Source of the DNA: Pedobacter frigidisoli
GTDB lineage: Bacteria > Bacteroidota > Bacteroidia > Sphingobacteriales > Sphingobacteriaceae
NCBI RefSeq assembly: GCF_004331675.1
Contig: NZ_SJSN01000007.1
Coordinates: 62,001 to 126,000, forward strand
Length of the DNA: 64,000 nt
Reading direction: 5' to 3'
The notes under the pieces were generated by a model that made no database searches, was not told the DNA's origin, and saw only the letters and a list, made by a program, of their open reading frames with translations. Made by a program: the position numbers and the translations under genes. Shown here in pieces: positions 8,359 to 14,994 of this stretch. Numbering within the stretch: position 1 is the first letter of the stretch; the number at the start of each line of letters is the position of its first letter.

Positions 8359-9411
8359 TTACCATTGTAAAAGAATTCTTTGCGCAGAGAACCCTGGGCC
8401 GAAACTTAGCATTAATCCCTTCTCGCCGGAAGCAGGGTTTTTCTTCATGTAGCTTTCCAGTACATACAAAACGGTAGCGCTGCTCATATTGCCGTAGCGC
8501 CTCAAAACTTCCTTCGTCTCATTAATATCCTTACCTAGCTTCCCAAAGAGTTCTTCCACCACCTGAATAATCTTTTTTCCTCCTGGATGAAAGATAAGGT
8601 GGTCGATATCCTCAATGGTCAAATTGTTTTTTGCTAAAAATGGGTGGATGATCGCTGGGAAGTGAGAAGTGATGGTCTCGGGAACCTCTACATCCAAGAC
8701 CATTTGCAAACCCGTGTTTGTTAATTTGAAGCCCATCATTTCTTCGGCATCATAAAAGTGGTACATTTCCTCAGCCAGGATTTCCGGACCATGATCCTCT
8801 TCGTTCGAGCTTAATAAAACACAAGCGGCACCATCACCAAATATAGCTGCACTGACGATGTTGGCCATCGAAAAATCGTTAAGTTGAAAAGTTGCAGTGG
8901 GCGATTCTACAGCAATAACTGCGGCTCGTTTGCCAGGATTTGCCTTTAAGAAGTTTTTTGCATAAATCATTCCTGACACACCCGCCGCACAACCCATTTC
9001 AGTAACAGGCAACCGAACTATATCTTGGCGAAGTTTAAGCGCATTTATGAGATAGGCGTCCAACGATGGAATCATAATGCCCGTACAACTCACCGTGATG
9101 ATGTAATCTAAATCCTTGGGTTGCCATGCTGCTTTTTCGAGTGCGGTCTCCAAGCATTTTGCGCCTAGCTTGATGCCCTCTCTGATGTAGATATCATTTC
9201 TTTCCTCAAAGCTTAGATCGCTGAAAACCTCTTCCGGCGACATAAACGAGTATCGTTTATCAACAGCAGCACCCTCAAAAATCTTTTTAACCTTGCGGAT
9301 AAATCGTTCGTCCTGGTCTTTCAACCAAACATCTAAAAACGGTAATATATCTTCTGTTGCTCTCCAGAATTCGGGTAAGGCCTTACTAACCGCTTTAACA
9401 ATTACGCTCAT
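8359..9411 (-). CDS. Type III polyketide synthase (chalcone/stilbene synthase family)
   Basis: The 350-residue homodimeric-type enzyme has the Cys-His-Asn triad: Cys141 in TEMGCAAGVSG, His275 in IFHPGGKKI and Asn308 in YGNMSSATVL. The C-terminal GFGPG-type loop reads SFGPGFSAQ. Family members use CoA- or ACP-bound starters and malonyl-CoA to make alkylpyrones, alkylresorcinols or related rings. The methyltransferase gene upstream overlaps by four bases (ATGA), and a FAD oxidoreductase precedes it. That set recalls the Streptomyces srs phenolic-lipid genes, while the ketosynthase/ACP/dehydratase genes downstream suggest a dedicated acyl starter. The product cannot be read from the sequence. 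Confidence 0.93.
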   Translation of the reverse strand: MSVIVKAVSKALPEFWRATEDILPFLDVWLKDQDERFIRKVKKIFEGAAVDKRYSFMSPEEVFSDLSFEERNDIYIREGIKLGAKCLETALEKAAWQPKDLDYIITVSCTGIMIPSLDAYLINALKLRQDIVRLPVTEMGCAAGVSGMIYAKNFLKANPGKRAAVIAVESPTATFQLNDFSMANIVSAAIFGDGAACVLLSSNEEDHGPEILAEEMYHFYDAEEMMGFKLTNTGLQMVLDVEVPETITSHFPAIIHPFLAKNNLTIEDIDHLIFHPGGKKIIQVVEELFGKLGKDINETKEVLRRYGNMSSATVLYVLESYMKKNPASGEKGLMLSFGPGFSAQRILLQW

Positions 9412-10121
9412 ACTGTTTTAATTATCCATTGGTATCGAAAAGCCCATTTCCATTTAATTGAGCTATGCTTTAATTTTAATCTCTCGGAGTATGCCAATAA
9501 ATCCGCTCTTTTAAATCCCCGTAAGATAGAAACCAACCCGTCTTCCCTCGACATGTCATTTAAGCCAAATGCAAAACATAAGGCCTTAAAAAGACGATAT
9601 GCCAATGCACTTCTCTCCAGATCATTGATCACTATTCCCAGTTTTGCCAAAGCTTGAAAGTTTTCCAAAAGCCTGATGATTTCTTCATCCTTAAAATGAT
9701 GAAGTGTCAAGGTACAAAGGAAAATATCGCAAGATTCATCTCCCGCTAGATCATCAAAGATATCACTGCATTGGTAGGAAATATTGCCATAGTCTTTAGA
9801 TAGACTTTCTGCATGTTCAATTGTAAATTTGTTCGCATCTATCCCTTTTAAAATAAAGTTTAAGTTGTTTGCCTTGGCATAATCTGCTAAAGTTCTAAGC
9901 ATGTCTCCATTGCCGCAACCTATATCAGTAATACGGATAATTTCATCTTTCGGTTTGCCCCAGATCAAGGTTTTTACCCCATCGAGCGTAACTTTATTGC
10001 CACCCAATAATTGGTTAATGCTGGCAATCTTATCAAGTGCATCTCTTAAAATTTCTCCCTCCATTTGGAAATCATCCATCAATTCGGGTGCATTACTTCT
10101 AAACTTAGTATTTACAGGCAT
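9408..10121 (-). CDS. SAM-dependent methyltransferase (class I)
   Basis: The 237-residue cytoplasmic protein has a Rossmann-type SAM site: motif I TDIGCGNGDMLRTLA near residues 65-79, an acidic residue after the second strand (LKGIDANKFTIEHA) and LCTLTLHHFKDEEI as motif IV and its flank. The LHHF element is typical of the polyketide and ubiquinone-type methyltransferases found next to type III PKS genes. It probably methylates the type III PKS product (inference). Its ATG directly follows the TAA of the oxidoreductase gene, and its TGA overlaps the PKS ATG. Confidence 0.85.
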   Translation of the reverse strand: MPVNTKFRSNAPELMDDFQMEGEILRDALDKIASINQLLGGNKVTLDGVKTLIWGKPKDEIIRITDIGCGNGDMLRTLADYAKANNLNFILKGIDANKFTIEHAESLSKDYGNISYQCSDIFDDLAGDESCDIFLCTLTLHHFKDEEIIRLLENFQALAKLGIVINDLERSALAYRLFKALCFAFGLNDMSREDGLVSILRGFKRADLLAYSERLKLKHSSIKWKWAFRYQWIIKTV

Positions 10122-11255
10122 TTAATCTTGAGGTATAATTGGCTTTCCATGTGTTTGCTTTATTATATTATTAAGTAGAAATGGCATTCTTGTTATGGCA
10201 TTCATCGCAAAGCTTTCAAGTTTATCGTTTCTGAGCACGGAAGCCAAGATTCTGCCCATTCTTAATCTCATGCCAAATAGTTTATACCAACTTGCCCGGT
10301 AAGATTGTTCTAGCTGTAGCCTAGTTGATATTTTACCTTTAAGGTGTTGATTCAAAAGCGCTGAGACAATTTTTGCACTATGAATGGCCATAGCCATTCC
10401 ATTTCCGCAAAGCGGGTGAATAAGGCCTGCTGTATCGCCAATCATTAAAATGTGGTTGAAAACAGGTTCCTTTTCCTCGAAAGAAATTTGGCTGATGGTT
10501 AAGGGCGCATCAAAAACCATTTCAGATTGCTCAAAAACATGCTTAAGGTATTTGTTATTATATAAGACGTTCTCCTGATAGGCTGCTATATTTTTATGCT
10601 TTTTAAAAGTTTCGTAGTTGGCTAAATAACAGATGTTAAGCTGTTTGTTCTCAATTTTTGAAACTCCACAATAGCCACCTTTAAAATTATGCAGGCTGAC
10701 CAAATTATTTGAGAAATCAGATCTGTAATGTGCTTTAACCGCAAGATAGGGAGACTTTTTGCTAATAAAATTACGCTCAAATTTTACGTCCATCAGACCT
10801 CTTTTTCCGTACGCACCAATTACTTGATTAGCCTTAAAAATTTTGCCACCGGCGGTTTCAATCAGGAAATGGTTGTCGCAATAGGTTGTGTTGATTACAG
10901 CATCTATGAGAATGTTTACTCCTCTCTCTAGCGCTATTTGATATAAATGATGATCCAATGCATACCTACTTAAACCAAAACCTCCTAAAGGTAACTTTGT
11001 AGTAATCGAGTTTCCCGAGCTAGAGGTGAACTGTAAATCTGTAATATGGGTGGGCAATAGGTTTTCCGGAAAGATGCCAAGCCAATTGAGGTACGGTAAA
11101 ACTTCATTTGATATATATTCGCCACAGACCTTGTGATGGGGATAAGCTTGTTTCTCAATTAAAGTAACCTGTAAACCTACTTGTTGAAGATGAATAGCGG
11201 CTGTTAAACCTGCTAATCCACCACCAATAATTAAGATTTCTATTTCAGGGGACAT
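10122..11255 (-). CDS. FAD-dependent oxidoreductase (geranylgeranyl-reductase/PHBH-like)
   Basis: This 377-residue flavoprotein starts with the dinucleotide-binding motif IIGGGLAGLTAAIHL (about residues 8-22), followed by the conserved KVCGEYIS segment near residue 45. It has the second FAD motif GDTAGLIHPLCGNGMAMAIHSA around 270-290. This architecture is shared by geranylgeranyl reductases and aromatic-ring monooxygenases. In this setting it is most likely a tailoring hydroxylase or reductase acting on the polyketide, but which reaction is not decided by sequence. It is directly followed by the methyltransferase gene and lies 65 bp downstream of the hydroxylase gene. Confidence 0.85.
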   Translation of the reverse strand: MSPEIEILIIGGGLAGLTAAIHLQQVGLQVTLIEKQAYPHHKVCGEYISNEVLPYLNWLGIFPENLLPTHITDLQFTSSSGNSITTKLPLGGFGLSRYALDHHLYQIALERGVNILIDAVINTTYCDNHFLIETAGGKIFKANQVIGAYGKRGLMDVKFERNFISKKSPYLAVKAHYRSDFSNNLVSLHNFKGGYCGVSKIENKQLNICYLANYETFKKHKNIAAYQENVLYNNKYLKHVFEQSEMVFDAPLTISQISFEEKEPVFNHILMIGDTAGLIHPLCGNGMAMAIHSAKIVSALLNQHLKGKISTRLQLEQSYRASWYKLFGMRLRMGRILASVLRNDKLESFAMNAITRMPFLLNNIIKQTHGKPIIPQD

Positions 11256-11320
11256 ATAATTTTAAGATATTACAAGGTAACACTTTATATCCACCTTTGT
11301 TCGGCGTACGGAATTAAATA

Positions 11321-12460
11321 CTATCTATCACTTCTCTCTTCCATTTTCAAATCTGTATCAAACGGACTTTTAGTAAAAGGGTAAATAGATTGTTTAATAA
11401 AACCTTTCGGGTATTCTGCCTCATGTACCCCTGTTCCTGCAGGCCATTCTTTGCCAGGTAAATAGTATGTGCCAAACATCATATCGATAAAGGGAAATAT
11501 TGATGCAAAGTTATGCCCGTAATATTTGGGGTCTTCGCAATGATGCCAATGATGGTATTGTGGCGTTGTAAAAATGTACTTCAGCGGGCCGAAATTTATC
11601 CTCGTGTTGGCGTGAATTAAAACAGCATGTATGGCAATAAAAATAATATAAACGTTAAAAACGGTAGATGAAAATCCTAAGATGTAAAGTGGAATAAACG
11701 TCATCGCCCGAGTAAAAAATATATCAATAAAATGGGTCCTGCTTCCGGCTAACCAATCCATGTTTTGTGTAGAGTGATGGATAGAATGAAAACGCCATAA
11801 CGATACACGTGTATGGAAAAAGCGATGCGCCCAATATTGAAATAGATCTGTAGTAAAAAATGCTATGAAAAGTGCCACTATAAACGGCAAGCCCTGCACC
11901 CAGGTATGCAATTTATCCAGTCCAATCCAGCCGAAAAACAATACAGCGGGTTTTTGAGTTACGATACCAAAAAACTGTATAAACAAATGACTGATAACGA
12001 AGTAAGTTAAATCGGTTCGCCACTCTTCATGAAACCTGCTTTGCTCGTTATTCTTAGGGAAAAATAATTCAATCGGGACAAAAATGGCCACCATTAAAAG
12101 TAGATCCAAAATCATCCAATCTAAACCAAAGTGCCAGCTGGATTTTGCAACATCTCTACCCTCAACACTTAATGCCCCTAAAATTACTGCTAAGGCAGCA
12201 AGGACGAAACCTGGCCATGCCCATTTTAATTTTTTTGCCAAAATTAAACTCAACAGACAAAAAAAGAAAGATGCAATAACGCCGCCGAGCATGAGTGCTT
12301 CCATGCTGTCTTTAGTGTAAATCTCACGGAATTCAAGGGTCGTTAATTTTTCGGGGTAATGGAAACACAAGATTCCCAATAAGGCTAAAACAGCTAAAAA
12401 GATAGAAATGTAGCCACTTATTTGGCCCTGACCGACTACTAGACGTTTGCTTGGAGACAT
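11321..12460 (-). CDS. Sterol desaturase / fatty acid hydroxylase superfamily membrane protein
   Basis: The 379-residue integral membrane protein has several hydrophobic segments (about 15-35, 55-75, 82-100, 115-132, 190-205, 255-283). The di-iron histidine clusters are complete: HRFFH at 212-216, HSIHH at 225-229 and HHWHH at 303-307. Such enzymes hydroxylate or desaturate lipid C-H bonds using oxygen. It is the first gene of the minus-strand run that ends with the phosphopantetheinyl transferase. The 65-bp gap to the next gene is the largest in the run, so membership in the same transcript is likely but less certain. The N-terminal 130 residues are longer than the minimal family and add extra membrane segments. 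Confidence 0.85.
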   Translation of the reverse strand: MSPSKRLVVGQGQISGYISIFLAVLALLGILCFHYPEKLTTLEFREIYTKDSMEALMLGGVIASFFFCLLSLILAKKLKWAWPGFVLAALAVILGALSVEGRDVAKSSWHFGLDWMILDLLLMVAIFVPIELFFPKNNEQSRFHEEWRTDLTYFVISHLFIQFFGIVTQKPAVLFFGWIGLDKLHTWVQGLPFIVALFIAFFTTDLFQYWAHRFFHTRVSLWRFHSIHHSTQNMDWLAGSRTHFIDIFFTRAMTFIPLYILGFSSTVFNVYIIFIAIHAVLIHANTRINFGPLKYIFTTPQYHHWHHCEDPKYYGHNFASIFPFIDMMFGTYYLPGKEWPAGTGVHEAEYPKGFIKQSIYPFTKSPFDTDLKMEERSDR

Positions 12461-12628
12461 TAAATTATATTTTGTTAATCAACAATGATACTGAATTTTA
12501 AGTATTTAAACAGACTTATGAATGATGAAATGATTGATAAATAGCATGCAGCTAAATTTCATGTTTTTAAACTTAATGAATACCTTAATTTTTTGGTTGA
12601 TGGTTTTGCTACAGATATTTTTTTGAGA

Positions 12629-12675
12629 GTTTTGACAACTTTAATAGCGCCATGGAAATAAAGTTGTCAAAGCTG
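12629..12675. repeat. TTTGACAACTTT hairpin, copy 1
   Basis: TTTGACAACTTT at 12631-12642 is perfectly complementary to AAAGTTGTCAAA at 12660-12671 with a 17-nt loop. The loop motif (AATAGCGCCATGGAAAT) and arms recur at 12817-12863, about 188 bp on, so the two hairpins bracket the 37-codon ORF. Confidence 0.75.
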
Positions 12676-12701
12676 CTGATAATTTTTCTTACATTTAGTG
12701 T

Positions 12702-12815
12702 ATGTTAAAACGCAAAAACTTAGTGTGGTTAATTCTAATTTCTTTTCTTGCTTTCGGGGTGATATGGTATTCGGGATATTTTATCGGTAAAGCAATTTAT
12801 TACGTTTCGCATTAG
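12702..12815 (+). CDS. Possible 37-residue single-pass membrane protein
   Basis: ATG at 12702 to TAG at 12813-12815 gives MLKRKNLVWLILISFLAFGV followed by IWYSGYFIGKAIYYVSH. A basic N-terminus, one 20-residue hydrophobic helix and a short aromatic tail make a plausible inner-membrane microprotein. It lies between two copies of the TTTGACAACTTT hairpin and is the only plus-strand reading frame upstream of a plus-strand terminator at 13080-13113. There is no Shine-Dalgarno sequence, which is usual in this phylum. I recognise no family, and a chance ORF of this size cannot be excluded. Confidence 0.4.
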   Translation: MLKRKNLVWLILISFLAFGVIWYSGYFIGKAIYYVSH

Positions 12816-12816
12816 G

Positions 12817-12863
12817 AGCTTTGATAATTTCAATAGCACCGTGGAAATAAAGTTGTCAAAGCT
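12817..12863. repeat. TTTGACAACTTT hairpin, copy 2
   Basis: AGCTTTGATAATTT (12817-12830) pairs with AAGTTGTCAAAGCT (12850-12863), with two positions that become G-U pairs in RNA. The loop AATAGCACCGTGGAAAT closely matches copy 1. Starting two bases after the 37-codon ORF, it could act as a 3' stem. Confidence 0.7.
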
Positions 12864-12960
12864 GAGAATAATAATAAACTCGATTGCAGCCATATCCTTT
12901 TAGGAAGTTACTAACGCTAATATGCACATCGCTTGTTAGCGTTAGTAGCTTTATCAATAA

Positions 12961-13018
12961 AAAATTTAGCTTAAAGCCAGACTGATAATAATTGAAATAC
13001 AAGCACTCCTTTCCAAAC
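12961..13018 (-). repeat. REP-like dispersed repeat, subtype 2, copy 2 (partial)
   Basis: On the minus strand it reads GGTTTGGAAAGGAGTGC, then TATTTCAATTATTATCAG and CTGGCTTTAAGCTAAATT, aligning block by block with the first half of the copy at 3948-4049. The hairpin half is missing. Confidence 0.6.
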
Positions 13019-13079
13019 CTAAAAACGAATTTTCTTTTAAAAATCTAACAAACCTTTTCTGTTGTTAAAGGTTGCTTTA

Positions 13080-13113
13080 TTAGGCATCGCCAAAAGCGAT
13101 GCCTAATTTTTTT
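13080..13113 (+). terminator. Strong plus-strand terminator 31 bp before lpxK
   Basis: TTAGGCATCGC (13080-13090), loop CAAAA, GCGATGCCTAA (13096-13106), then TTTTTTT. The U-tract is only on the plus-strand side. Because the gene to the left runs on the minus strand, this must end a short plus-strand transcript or act as a leader attenuator of lpxK. Confidence 0.8.
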
Positions 13114-13144
13114 AAATAATCCCTATTTTTGAAAATACGACGGT

Positions 13145-14206
13145 ATGCTAGTTAACTATTTACGATTTCTACTTCTCCCTTTTTCCTTAATCTACGGTTT
13201 GGCAATAAACCTCCGTAAAAAACTTTATGATTGGGGCTTGATGCGTTCGGTGAAATTCGATTTGCCGGTCATTTGTGTAGGCAATTTAGCAGTTGGAGGT
13301 TCAGGTAAAACGCCTACAACTGAGTATCTGGTTCGGTTATTATCCGATTATAAAGTTGCCATCTTAAGCAGGGGATATGGTCGTAAAACAAAGGGATTTA
13401 TTCTTGCCGATGCGAATGCAACCACCGAAACCATTGGAGACGAACCCTTACAGTATTATCAAAAATTTGAAAACGTAACCGTTGCCGTTTGCGAGGATAG
13501 AGTTACTGGCATCAATAAATTAAAAGAGAATCATAATTTAATTATCCTCGATGATGCATATCAACATAGAGCAGTAAAAGCTGGCTTAAACATTTTGCTT
13601 TTCGAGTTTAGAAAATTGGGAACTTTACAATTCTTACTTCCAGCGGGAAATTTAAGAGATGTTTTTTCTTCGAGGAAAAGAGCCGATGTTTTATTGGTTA
13701 CTAAATCGCCAGTTCCCTTGTTGCATGTGGCTCAGCAGGCATCTGTAAATGAATTGCAACCAAATGAAAATCAGCAAGTACTACATTCCTACCTTAAGTA
13801 TGGTGATCTTCAGCACTTATACACTATGGAAAGTAGGTCCTTAGATTCGATAAAGGGATACGAAATATTCCTACTCACAGGGATTGCCAATCCTGATCCC
13901 ATGATTGAAGAGCTTGAAAAGTATTCAAAGGCGATTAAACATGAGGAATTTGCTGATCATTATGCCTTTAAGGATGATGATATCAAAAATTTCAAATCTG
14001 CCTTTGAATTGAGTAATAAAAAAGAAAAAATCATCATCACAACAGAAAAGGATAGTAAGCGTTTAAAAGCTGCGGGATTTAAAGATTTACTGATAAATTT
14101 ACCGGTATATTTTTTACCCATCGAGGTTGAATTATTTGAAGAAGATAAGATTACCTTTGATGAACTTATTTTAAACTATGTTAAGAGCAATAGAAGAAAC
14201 CGTTGA
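13145..14206 (+). CDS. lpxK: Tetraacyldisaccharide 4'-kinase
   Basis: This 353-residue inner-membrane-associated kinase phosphorylates the 4' position of the lipid A disaccharide precursor. It has an N-terminal hydrophobic anchor (LRFLLLPFSLIYGLAINLRKK), the P-loop VGNLAVGGSGKTPTTEYL at about 45-62, and LDDAYQHRAVK in the middle, matching the conserved LDDGFQHR-type motif of LpxK. Length is normal. It overlaps the nucleoside phosphorylase gene by 29 bp. Another lipid A gene, lpxB, lies much further right. Transcription must pass or start after the terminator at 13080-13113. Confidence 0.95.
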   Translation: MLVNYLRFLLLPFSLIYGLAINLRKKLYDWGLMRSVKFDLPVICVGNLAVGGSGKTPTTEYLVRLLSDYKVAILSRGYGRKTKGFILADANATTETIGDEPLQYYQKFENVTVAVCEDRVTGINKLKENHNLIILDDAYQHRAVKAGLNILLFEFRKLGTLQFLLPAGNLRDVFSSRKRADVLLVTKSPVPLLHVAQQASVNELQPNENQQVLHSYLKYGDLQHLYTMESRSLDSIKGYEIFLLTGIANPDPMIEELEKYSKAIKHEEFADHYAFKDDDIKNFKSAFELSNKKEKIIITTEKDSKRLKAAGFKDLLINLPVYFLPIEVELFEEDKITFDELILNYVKSNRRNR

Positions 14207-14993
14207 ATATATAAAACGCAAAACTGAAAACTTTAAACCAGAAATAGGCATTATTTTAGGCACTGGCTTGGGTGGCCTAGTTAAAGAAATTGAAGTAGAG
14301 CATCAATTGATGTACTCCAATATTCCAAATTTTCCCATCTCTACATTAGAATTTCATAGTGGTAAATTAATTTTCGGAACATTAAACGGGAAGAAAATCG
14401 TTGCTATGCAAGGTCGCTTGCATTATTATGAGGGTTACAGCATGCAGCAAATCACTTTCCCGGTTCGGGTAATGAAAGGTTTGGGCATCGAAAATCTAAT
14501 TGTTTCAAATGCTGCAGGTTCTTTAAATCCCGAATTTAAAAAAGGCGATTTAATGATTATCGAAGATCACATTAATCTTCATCCCGATAATCCACTTAGA
14601 GGATTAATCGAAAGCGAACTTGGTCCTCGTTTTCCAGATATGAGCCAACCGTACAAGCGCTCGATTATTGCCAAAGCTTTAGAAATTGCCAAAGATGTAG
14701 ATATTAAATGCCACAAAGGTGTTTATGTAGCAGTTTCTGGTCCGAATTTAGAAACCAAGGCAGAATACAAATATTTACGATTAATTGGTGCTGATGCCGT
14801 TGGAATGAGCACAGTTCCTGAAGTTATTGTGGCCAACCATGCTGGCCTGCCTGTTTTTGCAATTTCAGTTTTAACAGATGAGGGCTTCCCGGAGGATTTA
14901 CAACCTTTTAACTTAAATGAGATTTTGGAGGCTGCGGCTAAAGCAGAACCTAAAATGACAGAAATTTTAACCCGCCTAATTTCTGAACTATAA
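14178..14993 (+). CDS. punA: Purine-nucleoside phosphorylase (trimeric type)
   Basis: The 271-residue cytoplasmic enzyme splits purine nucleosides with phosphate. Family signatures are ILGTGLGGLVKEIE near residue 26, MQGRLHYYEGYSMQQITFPVRVM near 76-98, SNAAGSLNPEFKKGDLMIIEDHIN near 110-134, and GVYVAVSGPNLETKAEYKYLRLIGADAVGMSTVPEVIVANHAG, split over about 175-218. These are diagnostic of the PNP type close to the mammalian enzyme. The start (MLRAIEETVEYIK) lies inside the lpxK 3' end; no later Met precedes the conserved core, so the 29-bp overlap appears real. The porin-like gene follows after one base. Confidence 0.94.
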   Translation: MLRAIEETVEYIKRKTENFKPEIGIILGTGLGGLVKEIEVEHQLMYSNIPNFPISTLEFHSGKLIFGTLNGKKIVAMQGRLHYYEGYSMQQITFPVRVMKGLGIENLIVSNAAGSLNPEFKKGDLMIIEDHINLHPDNPLRGLIESELGPRFPDMSQPYKRSIIAKALEIAKDVDIKCHKGVYVAVSGPNLETKAEYKYLRLIGADAVGMSTVPEVIVANHAGLPVFAISVLTDEGFPEDLQPFNLNEILEAAAKAEPKMTEILTRLISEL

Positions 14994-14994
14994 G

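Larger units (their letters stand above)
12461..13144. other. Inverted-repeat-rich spacer between the PKS operon and lpxK
   Basis: This spacer holds the 37-codon ORF at 12702-12815, two related hairpins (12629-12675, 12817-12863), a palindrome with arms 12906-12920 and 12936-12950 (14 of 15 positions complementary), a partial REP-like copy (12961-13018), a hairpin with arms 13051-13057 and 13067-13073, and a plus-strand terminator (13080-13113). The promoter of the PKS operon must lie near its left end; I could not identify it. Confidence 0.6.

Noticed and set aside
5931..12460. Aryl polyene or flexirubin cluster
   Set aside because: Only one ketosynthase, no ketoreductase, no DarA/DarB-like pair and no ammonia-lyase; the type III PKS defines it instead.
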